The position numbers and the translations under genes were made by a program. Below, in pieces: positions 1 through 5,622 of a stretch of 5,622 bases of DNA. The notes under the pieces were generated by a model. The model was given only the letters and a program-made list of their open reading frames with translations. It made no database searches and had not been told where the DNA came from. Position 1 is the first letter of the stretch; the number at the start of each line of letters is the position of its first letter. This DNA is from Alphaproteobacteria bacterium (lineage in GTDB: Bacteria; Pseudomonadota; Alphaproteobacteria; Thalassobaculales; Thalassobaculaceae): NCBI GenBank assembly GCA_028822575.1, contig JAPKDN010000230.1, positions 1 to 5,622 on the forward strand. Reading direction: 5' to 3'.

Positions 1-677
1 TCGTCCTTGGCAAGTTCCTCTGCAGCGGCGATTGCATCGCCAACCAAATGGCCTACAGCCACGACCGTGACATCGCGTCCCTTGCGTTTGACTTCGCCTT
101 GCGCAAGCGGGATGACGTACTGCTTTTCCGCCACGGGACCGCGCATCGCGGTCAGCCGAACGGGGACGAAAAAAGCAACCGGGTCGTCCTCTCGGATCGC
201 TGTGGCGAGCAGCCCCTTCGCGTCCGATGGCGTGGACGGCATCACGGTCTTGATGCCGGCGTGTATGAGATAGGGGTAGGGATTGTCGGAATGCTGCCCG
301 GCGCGGCCGCCGCTGGCGCCGGCTCCCATGATCAGATAGGTCGCCGCCACATGCGCCTGCCCGCCGAGCATCAGCGGCAGTTTCGCCGCCTGATCGACAA
401 GTTGATCGAAGGCGGGAAAAATCAGCGATGACACTTGATAATGGATCACTGGGCGGGCACCGGCAAGCGCCGCGCCTGTGGCGATGCCGGTCATCGCGGC
501 CTCAGATATTGGCAGATCGATCACCCGGTCATCACCAAAGGCGTCCTGCAGACCGCGTAACTCGCCACGACCCTGACCGCGAATATTCTCTCCAAAAATG
601 ACGATGCTGTCGTCGCGGGCCATTTCCTGGGTCAACGCCTCGTTCATGGCTTCGGCGAGGCTGAGTTCACGGGTCAT
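1..677 (-). CDS. 2-oxo acid/acetoin dehydrogenase complex, E1 component beta subunit (partial, C-terminus off the window)
   Basis: The minus strand is open from the ATG at 677 down to base 1, giving 225 complete codons and no stop, so the gene continues beyond the left edge. Family E1 beta subunits are about 325-340 residues, so roughly the last 100 are missing. What is seen: the start MTRELSLAEAMNEAL, GE at residues 29-30, the DLPISEAAMTG segment with the expected catalytic/ThDP-contacting Glu59, the AGQHSDNP segment with His129, and TVMPSTPSDAKGLL (residues 144-157). These are hallmarks of the pyrimidine-binding transketolase-like domain of E1 beta. Known role: it pairs with E1 alpha to form the thiamine-diphosphate decarboxylase/dehydrogenase that feeds the lipoyl E2 in the cytoplasm. 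The ATG overlaps the E1 alpha stop by four bases (ATGA), so the pair is probably translationally coupled. Substrate (pyruvate, acetoin, branched-chain 2-oxo acid) cannot be decided here. The stretch near residues 169-179, usually containing Glu-His-Lys and Leu-Tyr, reads FFVPVRLTAMR, so this is a somewhat divergent member. Confidence 0.93.
   Translation of the reverse strand, partial: MTRELSLAEAMNEALTQEMARDDSIVIFGENIRGQGRGELRGLQDAFGDDRVIDLPISEAAMTGIATGAALAGARPVIHYQVSSLIFPAFDQLVDQAAKLPLMLGGQAHVAATYLIMGAGASGGRAGQHSDNPYPYLIHAGIKTVMPSTPSDAKGLLATAIREDDPVAFFVPVRLTAMRGPVAEKQYVIPLAQGEVKRKGRDVTVVAVGHLVGDAIAAAEELAKD
674..677 (-). other. ATGA stop/start overlap coupling E1 alpha and E1 beta
   Basis: On the minus strand the bases ATGA contain both the ATG of the beta subunit and the TGA of the alpha subunit. 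This is the classic arrangement for translational re-initiation and for keeping two subunits in balanced amounts, which fits an alpha2beta2 E1 enzyme. The coupling itself is inferred. Confidence 0.85.
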
Positions 678-1684
678 TCTGACACTCCCGCCGGAAAGCC
701 CGGATAGGTTCGGGCATACATATGATCCAAGGCGGTATCTGCCGACGGAATTGCACTCTCTCTAGCTAGTGCGATCGCGTCCTCGATTTCGACATCGATT
801 TCCGCGTCCATCGCTACACGGTCACCAGGAGCCCAACCGTCCTCGGCGTCGAGCCTTTGCGCCGCGAGCGTCAGAGGATCCCGTTCTCTCCAGCTTTGGA
901 TTTCCTCTGCGGTGCGATAGGTGAGATCCATACTTCGCAGTGCCGTGTTGTGCGCCTCGAAACGGTAGGTCCGGCATTCGAGGAAACTCGCACCCTCACC
1001 CGCACGGGCTCGTGTGATGGCGCGTGTGGCCGCCTCATGGACGGCGGTAACATCCATGCCATCCACGGTTTCAGCTTCCAGTCCAAACGCCGCCGCCCGG
1101 TCAGCTAGGGACCCGCGCGACATTTCGGTAATCGGCGAGGTGATGGCGTATTGATTGTTTTCGCAAACAAAGACGACTGGCAGATCCCAAATCGCAGCGA
1201 TGTTCAGGGATTCGAGAAGGACACCTTGGTTCATCGCGCCGTCGCCAAAGAACGGAACCGCGACGTGGGGTTCACCACGGTTCTTGAACATCCGAGCAGC
1301 GCCACACGCCATCGGCGCGCCAGCGCCGACTATGCCGTTCGCGCCGAAGATCCCAAGCCCGACATCCGCGATGTGCATCGATCCACCGCGGCCCTTATTA
1401 TATCCCGCTTCCCGGCCCATCAGTTCCGCGAACATACGCATCGGATCACCGCCCTTAGCCAATATATGGCCGTGGCCACGATGGGTCGAAGTCGTGATAT
1501 CGCGCGTTTTGAGAGCTGCCGAAACACCAACGGCAACCGCTTCCTCGCCGATATAGAGGTGCGCATGAGCACGGATGTCTCCCGCGTCGATAAGTTCGGC
1601 TGTACGCTCTTCGAAACGGCGGATGAGCCGCATCCGCCGGTACATTGAAATGAGCGATGCGGGATCGAGGTTTGAAGCAGGCAT
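674..1684 (-). CDS. 2-oxo acid/acetoin dehydrogenase complex, E1 component alpha subunit
   Basis: This is the thiamine-diphosphate-binding subunit of an E1 enzyme. With the partner beta subunit it decarboxylates a 2-oxo acid, or cleaves acetoin, and transfers the acyl group to lipoylated E2. Seen, numbered from the chosen start (336 residues): YRRMRLIRRFEER at 15-27, HLYIGEEAVAVG at 42-53, THRGHGH at 67-73, GRGGSMHI at 98-105, and the ThDP motif beginning GDGAMNQG at 147-154 and ending in NN at 176-177. WRERDP lies near 265-270. An in-frame ATG exists at 1750, giving 358 residues, but it has no ribosome-binding sequence and adds 22 residues without family resemblance. The ATG at 1684 sits about ten bases after a weak GGA and puts the protein at normal length, so I prefer it; ATG 1693 is also possible. 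The loop after the phosphate-binding domain reads FEAHNTALRSMDLTYRT rather than the usual GH(F/Y)xGD form, a mild divergence. The gene ends in a four-base overlap with the beta subunit start. Confidence 0.93.
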   Translation of the reverse strand: MPASNLDPASLISMYRRMRLIRRFEERTAELIDAGDIRAHAHLYIGEEAVAVGVSAALKTRDITTSTHRGHGHILAKGGDPMRMFAELMGREAGYNKGRGGSMHIADVGLGIFGANGIVGAGAPMACGAARMFKNRGEPHVAVPFFGDGAMNQGVLLESLNIAAIWDLPVVFVCENNQYAITSPITEMSRGSLADRAAAFGLEAETVDGMDVTAVHEAATRAITRARAGEGASFLECRTYRFEAHNTALRSMDLTYRTAEEIQSWRERDPLTLAAQRLDAEDGWAPGDRVAMDAEIDVEIEDAIALARESAIPSADTALDHMYARTYPGFPAGVSE

Positions 1685-1818
1685 TTGATGCATTTCCAAG
1701 AAGTGTGTTGTCGGAGGGATGTCGGGGCTAGCCTTGACCCGACAGGCCATAAAAATTACTAGGGTCCGATATTGTCATGCGCCAGGCATTATGCACCAGA
1801 TAATTCAGATTGCCGCAA

Positions 1819-2079
1819 TCATGGATCAGTTACCGGCTCGGCAGTGTCGATGCTCTGAAAATCCACCGCGAAATAGAGGTTGGTATCCTTGAGCGCATCA
1901 ACCGATATCAGCCGTCGATCCGATGGGTTTGAGACGTCGAATAACCGCGCGTGGGGAACGACACAGCCTTCGACAAGAATGTCGCCGACCTCGAAAACCG
2001 CGCCTCCGCCATGGCTGAGAGCCGAACGGCGAGCAGATCTGAACCGTTCGCCAATCTGAACCTTGTGCTCCCTCCTCAT
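1819..2079 (-). CDS. Small hypothetical protein, 86 residues
   Basis: I do not recognise a named family. The ATG at 2079 is the first possible start because an in-frame TGA lies two codons upstream. A purine-rich GAGGAAGG (2091-2098) sits 11 bases before it, slightly far but usable. The protein begins MRREHKVQIGERFRSARRS, then has a short hydrophobic stretch (AVFEVGDILVEGCVVPHARL, residues 27-46) and SNPSDRRLISVDALKDTNLY (51-70). There is no signal peptide, membrane segment, or Cys/His metal site. The pattern of alternating hydrophobic strands looks like a compact beta-rich domain; I have a vague impression of similar uncharacterised small proteins in alphaproteobacterial accessory regions, but I cannot name one. 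It lies between the broken exonuclease gene and the E1 genes on the same strand, so it could belong to either block. It reads as a sensible protein, unlike the overlapping frames, which is why I call it real. Confidence 0.6.
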   Translation of the reverse strand: MRREHKVQIGERFRSARRSALSHGGGAVFEVGDILVEGCVVPHARLFDVSNPSDRRLISVDALKDTNLYFAVDFQSIDTAEPVTDP

Positions 2080-2284
2080 GTATCAAAATTCCTTCCTCAA
2101 AACCTTGCCCATGGTGGCATTGCTGCCGCCTGTCTAAATTTTCTTGCTCTACATCTCCGGTAGACATGAAACGCTTGGTGTAACATGTAGATCGCACTGG
2201 GCGCCTTTGCCATCTTGACCTTAGGGGATAATTTCAGTTGGCCTCAGAAGATGAACCTTTGCGCACGATCAATGCAATCTGAGA
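2080..2284. other. Intergenic gap with no supported gene
   Basis: About 205 bases separate the exonuclease pseudogene from the small hypothetical gene. I see no tRNA-like fold, no GC-rich hairpin followed by a T run, and no strong sigma-70 promoter pair. A 38-codon minus-strand frame starting at 2213 is the only short reading frame with an AAGG upstream of its ATG, but it resembles nothing I know. The ribosome-binding sequence of the small gene lies at the left end of this gap. Confidence 0.5.
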
Positions 2285-3234
2285 TTAGGCACCGAACTCC
2301 CATACTCGGTCAGAAAATCGATCAAATGCGGAAACGGTGTGAATTGGGACCGCCAGGTCTCGGCCATAAATTTCTTCAGCAAGCCAAGAAGTTTCCTCCT
2401 CAGGATTAGAAGTCATCGTCCACCATACTTTGCCATGCGGCAATCCATCTGGCCTCCAGCGGTAGCCGCGATTTCTGAGCTTGTCACGAAGGTCGAAGGG
2501 CGCCCCGACCGCCGGAACGAGATAAACATCCCGCAACGCCGCCTCGCGAACAACAGCCATTACTCGTTGGTCGGCCATGGGCAGGGTTTGGGCCAGCAAC
2601 GCCAGGCAAGCCTCGCAGTCTGCCATGGCCCGGTGGCCATCATAGAACCAGCCGAACTGCATCCCCAGGTAATCAAGCTTCCCTGACCCATAGCCCTCAC
2701 GTAGCCAGTCAATGCTGGTCAGTGTGCAGGCCCAAGGCTTCTCGGAAAAGCAGCTCCAATGTCGCTCAACCATGGGGCGGTCAAAAGCGGCATTGTGGGC
2801 AATAATCAAATCCGAGTCAGCTACGACTGCATTTACGGCAGACCCATCGATGGATTTTCCTGCAACCATGTCGTCGGTAATGCCAGTGATCAATGAGGCT
2901 TCCTCGGAAATCGGCACGGCCGGCTCGTGTAATTCTTCAAAAGCTCGCGCCTTATGAATTGTCAGAATGCGGCATGAATTGTCAGAATGCGGCCGCTTAA
3001 TGCCTCATATTCAAAAGGCAGCAACGCAAGCTGGATGACATCATCATTCTAGGTCGAAAGGCCCGTCGTCTCGACGTCAATCACCAGGGCCTGTTTGACC
3101 GTGCCGCCTTGTGGATCGTTGAAACGGTCGGGAATTTGCAGGCGACGAAGCAGTCGCCAATCAGACGGGTCGACAGCTGCCGATTGTTGGATAATTTTTG
3201 CTTCTTCGACTGCAAAATGGCTGTACTGGTTCAT
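2285..3234 (-). pseudogene. DnaQ-like (DEDDh) 3'-5' exonuclease, disrupted by a nonsense codon and a 20-bp duplication
   Basis: The intact ancestor would be a DnaQ/polymerase III epsilon-like exonuclease that removes nucleotides from 3' ends using two metal ions. The start at 3234 is fixed by an in-frame TAA just upstream. The first 61 codons end in VIDVETTGLST (Exo I, Asp53 and Glu55) and then hit TAG at 3051-3049. Beyond it the same frame continues sensibly (NDDVIQLALLPFEYEALSGR) until an exact 20-bp tandem repeat at 2954-2993 shifts the frame. Removing one copy gives ILTIHKARAFEELHEP running directly into VPISEEASLITGITDDMV. The reconstruction is 309 codons, including the TAG at codon 62. 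It carries Exo II (HNAAFD, Asp145) and Exo III epsilon-type (HRAMAD, His194 and Asp199), so the catalytic set was complete. The downstream fragment alone (2285-2917, possible GTG start) lacks Exo I and should be inactive. It lies 66 bases after the topoisomerase stop on the same strand, so the two probably formed one unit. Confidence 0.9.
2954..2993. repeat. Exact 20-bp direct tandem duplication, two copies
   Basis: The 20-base unit beginning atgaattgtcag and ending aatgcggc occurs at 2954-2973 and again at 2974-2993 with no mismatch and no spacer. Twenty is not a multiple of three, so the second copy shifts the exonuclease reading frame. Deleting either copy restores the frame and the protein family pattern, which shows the single-copy state is ancestral. 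The bases flanking the unit do not extend the identity, so there is no ambiguity in its boundaries. Confidence 0.97.
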
Positions 3235-3300
3235 GATCTGTTATCGATCTCGCGCCCATTTTCCACATCATGATATTGGCTTACCACTTCTGTGTGGATC

Positions 3301-5463
3301 TTACTTGGCGTGTTGATCAAGAAACTGCCGACAGGTCGCGAAGTCTTGATCATACCCAGGGGGCAGCTCGACGCTTTTCTGTCCCGCCAGGCTTTTCGCA
3401 TAGGCAACCATTTTTGAGGTCGGGGCGGAACCGTTGGTCGTCGTGTTGCCATTTGCAGTGCGGCCTGGCTGCTTAGCCACCGTCGATTTAGACGATCGAC
3501 TTGATTTAGGGGCCTGCCGTCGGGGCATTTTCACGCCTGATGTGCTCTTGCCCGTGCTGTGTTTGCTCCACTGTTTGCGACGCCCGCGCCCCTTCGTTGC
3601 AGCGGAAGATCCTAGGTCCACATTGCTGCCCGGATGCTTCTGGAGGACGCCAATCAATTCCTCTGCCATAGACGCTATACCATCAATGACGGCCCTAAAA
3701 TTGGTGCGGCCTGAAACAATGTCGTCGAGTTGCATCTCCCACGTTGCCGTCGTGGCGGGATCGACAAGGCTCGGCGCCGCGCCGCGAAGCAGTTCAAATA
3801 TCTGCAGACCTCCCGGTGTCGGTACGACGAATTTGCCATCCGCCATCAACAAATTCTGCGCCTTAAGGCCCTTGATGATCTCGGCCCGCGTGGCTGGGGT
3901 GCCAATACCTTTCGCTTCCTTGAGCCGCTCGCGTAGTTCAATATCCTCGACAAACCGCCACGCGTTTTGCATGGCTTCCACCAGTGTGCCCTCGCCATAG
4001 CGAGGCGGTGGTTGCGTCTTCTTGGCCTCGATTTTGGGATCAATCAGAGTTGCCGTTTCGCCGTCAGTCAAATTTGGTAGCGTCTGCTCAGCGTTGCCCT
4101 CCTTATTCTTCTCTGGCAGGACTTTGCCATAGACGGCCTTCCATCCAAGTCGTCGCGGTATACGCCCCGTGGCTCTGAATTCGGCTGCTGGGCTGCCTGG
4201 AACTGATACGTTCAACGTGGCCACTGTCTGGCGATACTCGTAGTCCGACATTACAGCTGCCAGATAAGAGCGGCAGATCAATGCGAACAGGCGTTTCTCA
4301 TCATCGGTCAGCCGCCCAAGTCTTGGCTCCAGATCGTCAAGGACGTTCACATTGGGAACCACGGCGTGATGCGCTACGCCCTCCAAGCCCTTGTCGTTGA
4401 AGTGACCTGATTTACCGCGCCGGATCACCGGCTTGCCAATTTCGAGATGAGCAAAGCCCCGCAGCCCGAGAAGGGAGGCAACAATTGTCGGGACATCCCC
4501 GATCTGGTTCTCTGTCAGGTATCGGGCTTCGGCTCGTGGATAGGTGATCAACTTCTTGCCGTCACCATCGTATAGCTCTTGCGCCACCGACAATGTCTTG
4601 TCGGCATTCCATCCCCAACGCTGACCACAGGTTTTCTGTAGGGCGGGCAAATCAAACAAACGCGGCGGACCCTGCCGCCGATCCCTAACCGATACGGCGA
4701 GGGCGCCACTATAGTCGACCGCTGCACGCGCGATCGCCTCGGCTCGATCTTCGTTGGTGATACGATGCTTCGCTGCCGGGGCATGCCGGATGGAGAAAGT
4801 TCCCGCCGCCACCGTTGCCGTTGCCACAACTTCGAAATAATCGTCTGGGCGAAAGTCGCGAATTTCCAGTTCGCGCAGACAGACAATCCCGAGGGTAGGT
4901 GTTTTGACGCGACCGATCCCGAGTACGCCACGTACGCCCGGGCCGAGGAGCGTCTTCGTGGCAGTACGGGTCAGGGACAGATTGAAGATCTGGTCGGCTT
5001 GCTGGCGGGCAACTGCGGCATCATAAAGTGGGCGCAATTCGGTGTTCGGTTTGAGCTGCGCGAAGGCTTGTCGGAGGGTCTTGGGGTCCTGGGCCGTGAA
5101 TAACGCCCTCTGTACCGAGCCGCGATAGTTGAAATGGTCTAAGATCTCCTGGCCGATAAGTTGCCCCTCTCGGTCGCAGTCCGTCGCCAGGATTACCTGA
5201 TCGCAGGTCTTGAGTGCGGCCTTGATGGCCGTGAGTTTTGCAGCCTTATTGCCGCCTCTGGCGGGCCGCGTTGGATAAAGACCCTTAGGCTTGAGAAGAA
5301 TACATGACCAGCGTTTCCAGTCGGCATTGACCTCGTCCGGCTCGGCCAGGCGCAAGAGGTGTCCCTCTGCGGGTAGGATTTGCCCAAACTTGCTGCCAAT
5401 TGCCGCCCGCAGGTCTTTCGCCTGGCTTTGCTTCTCCGTGATGATTAGGGTTTTTACCGCCAT
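3301..5463 (-). CDS. topB: DNA topoisomerase III-like type IA topoisomerase (plasmid/element type)
   Basis: This enzyme cuts and rejoins one DNA strand through a 5'-phosphotyrosyl link to relax or decatenate DNA in the cytoplasm. Seen in the 720 residues: the TOPRIM domain with Glu10 (LIITEKQSQA) and the acidic triad Asp95, Asp97, Glu99 (ATDCDREG), ADQIFNLSLTR near 156-166, GIGRVKTPTLG at 182-192, the active-site segment LITYPRAEARYL with catalytic Tyr308 and Arg310, AHHAVVP at 364-370, and KGIGTPATRAEII at 518-530. WEMQLDDIVSG near 575-585 ends the core. E. coli TopB is about 650 residues; the surplus is a Lys/Arg/Ser-rich linker (about 620-680) and a compact C-terminal module (PTSKMVAYAKSLAG to CRQFLDQH). 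There is no CxxC zinc ribbon. The start has an AGAGG site seven bases upstream. The canonical Thr-Asp-Ser after the active-site Arg is Ala-Glu-Ala here. The next gene downstream is the broken exonuclease. Such standalone topoisomerases are common on conjugative plasmids; that placement is inference. Confidence 0.95.
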   Translation of the reverse strand: MAVKTLIITEKQSQAKDLRAAIGSKFGQILPAEGHLLRLAEPDEVNADWKRWSCILLKPKGLYPTRPARGGNKAAKLTAIKAALKTCDQVILATDCDREGQLIGQEILDHFNYRGSVQRALFTAQDPKTLRQAFAQLKPNTELRPLYDAAVARQQADQIFNLSLTRTATKTLLGPGVRGVLGIGRVKTPTLGIVCLRELEIRDFRPDDYFEVVATATVAAGTFSIRHAPAAKHRITNEDRAEAIARAAVDYSGALAVSVRDRRQGPPRLFDLPALQKTCGQRWGWNADKTLSVAQELYDGDGKKLITYPRAEARYLTENQIGDVPTIVASLLGLRGFAHLEIGKPVIRRGKSGHFNDKGLEGVAHHAVVPNVNVLDDLEPRLGRLTDDEKRLFALICRSYLAAVMSDYEYRQTVATLNVSVPGSPAAEFRATGRIPRRLGWKAVYGKVLPEKNKEGNAEQTLPNLTDGETATLIDPKIEAKKTQPPPRYGEGTLVEAMQNAWRFVEDIELRERLKEAKGIGTPATRAEIIKGLKAQNLLMADGKFVVPTPGGLQIFELLRGAAPSLVDPATTATWEMQLDDIVSGRTNFRAVIDGIASMAEELIGVLQKHPGSNVDLGSSAATKGRGRRKQWSKHSTGKSTSGVKMPRRQAPKSSRSSKSTVAKQPGRTANGNTTTNGSAPTSKMVAYAKSLAGQKSVELPPGYDQDFATCRQFLDQHAK

Positions 5464-5622
5464 CGGTCATCCTCTGCTTGAGATTCAGAATGATAAAGGA
5501 AAAGAACAAAATTGGAACAAAATCTTTGTCGAGCAATCGTGAAAAAAATTTGAACCAGCGGCACTTAAGAGGTGGCTCGGGAAAACTGCACAGTTGAGAT
5601 AAGTGGATTTTCGGCCTGTAAC
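5464..5622 (-). other. AT-rich upstream region of the topoisomerase gene, likely holding its promoter
   Basis: These 159 bases are clearly richer in A and T than the genes on their left and contain no supported coding frame. Reading on the minus strand there are several TTG-containing hexamers. One pair is TTGTTC (5520-5515) and TTTATC (5497-5492) with a 17-base spacer, but each matches the sigma-70 consensus at only about three positions. A promoter here is plausible because of position and base composition, but I cannot place it exactly. The tail of an upstream gene could end near the right edge; nothing confirms that. Confidence 0.3.
5471..5475 (-). promoter_or_regulatory. Ribosome binding site of the topoisomerase gene
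   Basis: On the minus strand AGAGG lies seven bases before the ATG at 5463. It matches the anti-Shine-Dalgarno core at a normal distance and supports that ATG as the true start. Confidence 0.6.

Noticed and set aside
48..431. Plus-strand open frame of 127 codons
   Set aside because: It lies wholly antisense to the E1 beta gene, whose conserved motifs account for the region; its translation has no recognisable pattern.
1151..1648. Plus-strand open frame of 165 codons
   Set aside because: Antisense to the ThDP-binding core of E1 alpha; an open complementary frame is expected in GC-rich coding DNA.
1788..1818. Possible promoter for the E1 operon (TTGCGG and CATAAT on the minus strand)
   Set aside because: The spacer is 19 bases and the -35 match is only moderate, so it is not better than chance in a window of this size.
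1808..1820. Palindrome GATTGC-C-GCAATC overlapping the stop of the small gene
   Set aside because: Six-base arms around one base are expected about once by chance in this length; the loop is too short for a hairpin and no second copy was seen.
1898..2197. Minus-strand 99-codon frame overlapping the small hypothetical gene
   Set aside because: Composition is Gln/His/Arg-rich and unlike a folded protein; the overlapping 86-codon frame has a better hydrophobic pattern and its own ribosome-binding sequence.
2097..2213. Possible 38-codon basic peptide on the minus strand
   Set aside because: Only a weak AAGG precedes its ATG and nothing else supports it; too short to judge by eye.
2954..2993. 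CRISPR repeat or iteron array
   Set aside because: Only two copies with no spacer, located inside a coding sequence whose frame they disrupt.
2954..3051. Programmed frameshift or stop-codon readthrough to make the full exonuclease
   Set aside because: There is no slippery heptamer or evident stimulatory structure, and the frame change is fully explained by an exact 20-bp duplication, with a separate nonsense codon upstream.
3434..4000. Plus-strand open frame of 188 codons
   Set aside because: Antisense to the conserved C-terminal half of the topoisomerase and without sensible protein features.

Overview
The window looks like a piece of an alphaproteobacterial genome, most like a sphingomonad (Sphingobium/Novosphingobium type) plasmid or other accessory replicon. 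That is an inference from protein style: a type IA topoisomerase with a basic linker and a compact C-terminal module in place of zinc ribbons, beside a DnaQ-like exonuclease of a form common in that group. I could not run any search. Every gene I can support lies on the minus strand, so the window reads biologically from right to left.

Right part (5622 to about 3300): a short AT-rich upstream stretch, a good ribosome binding site, then an apparently intact 720-residue DNA topoisomerase III-like protein with all expected catalytic residues.

Middle (3234 to about 1819): a DnaQ-superfamily (DEDDh) 3'-5' exonuclease gene broken by two separate lesions, an in-frame TAG just after the Exo I motif and an exact 20-bp tandem duplication that shifts the frame. 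Reading through the TAG and deleting one repeat copy restores a continuous 309-codon protein carrying all three Exo motifs. A roughly 200-bp gap follows with nothing I can defend in it, then a small 86-residue protein I do not recognise.

Left part (1684 to the window edge at 1): the two E1 subunits of a thiamine-diphosphate 2-oxo acid (or acetoin) dehydrogenase complex. The alpha gene ends in a 4-base ATGA overlap with the beta start, and beta runs off the window without a stop. The genes for E2 and E3 would be expected further left, outside the window.

Functionally there are two blocks. The DNA-metabolism block (topoisomerase, broken exonuclease, possibly the small protein) is typical of plasmid or integrative-element backbones. 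The metabolic block (E1 alpha/beta) is probably cargo or part of a catabolic operon. I found no RNA gene, CRISPR array, insertion sequence, integrase or clear rho-independent terminator, and no convincing undescribed system. The strongest unusual observation is the precisely reconstructable exonuclease pseudogene.
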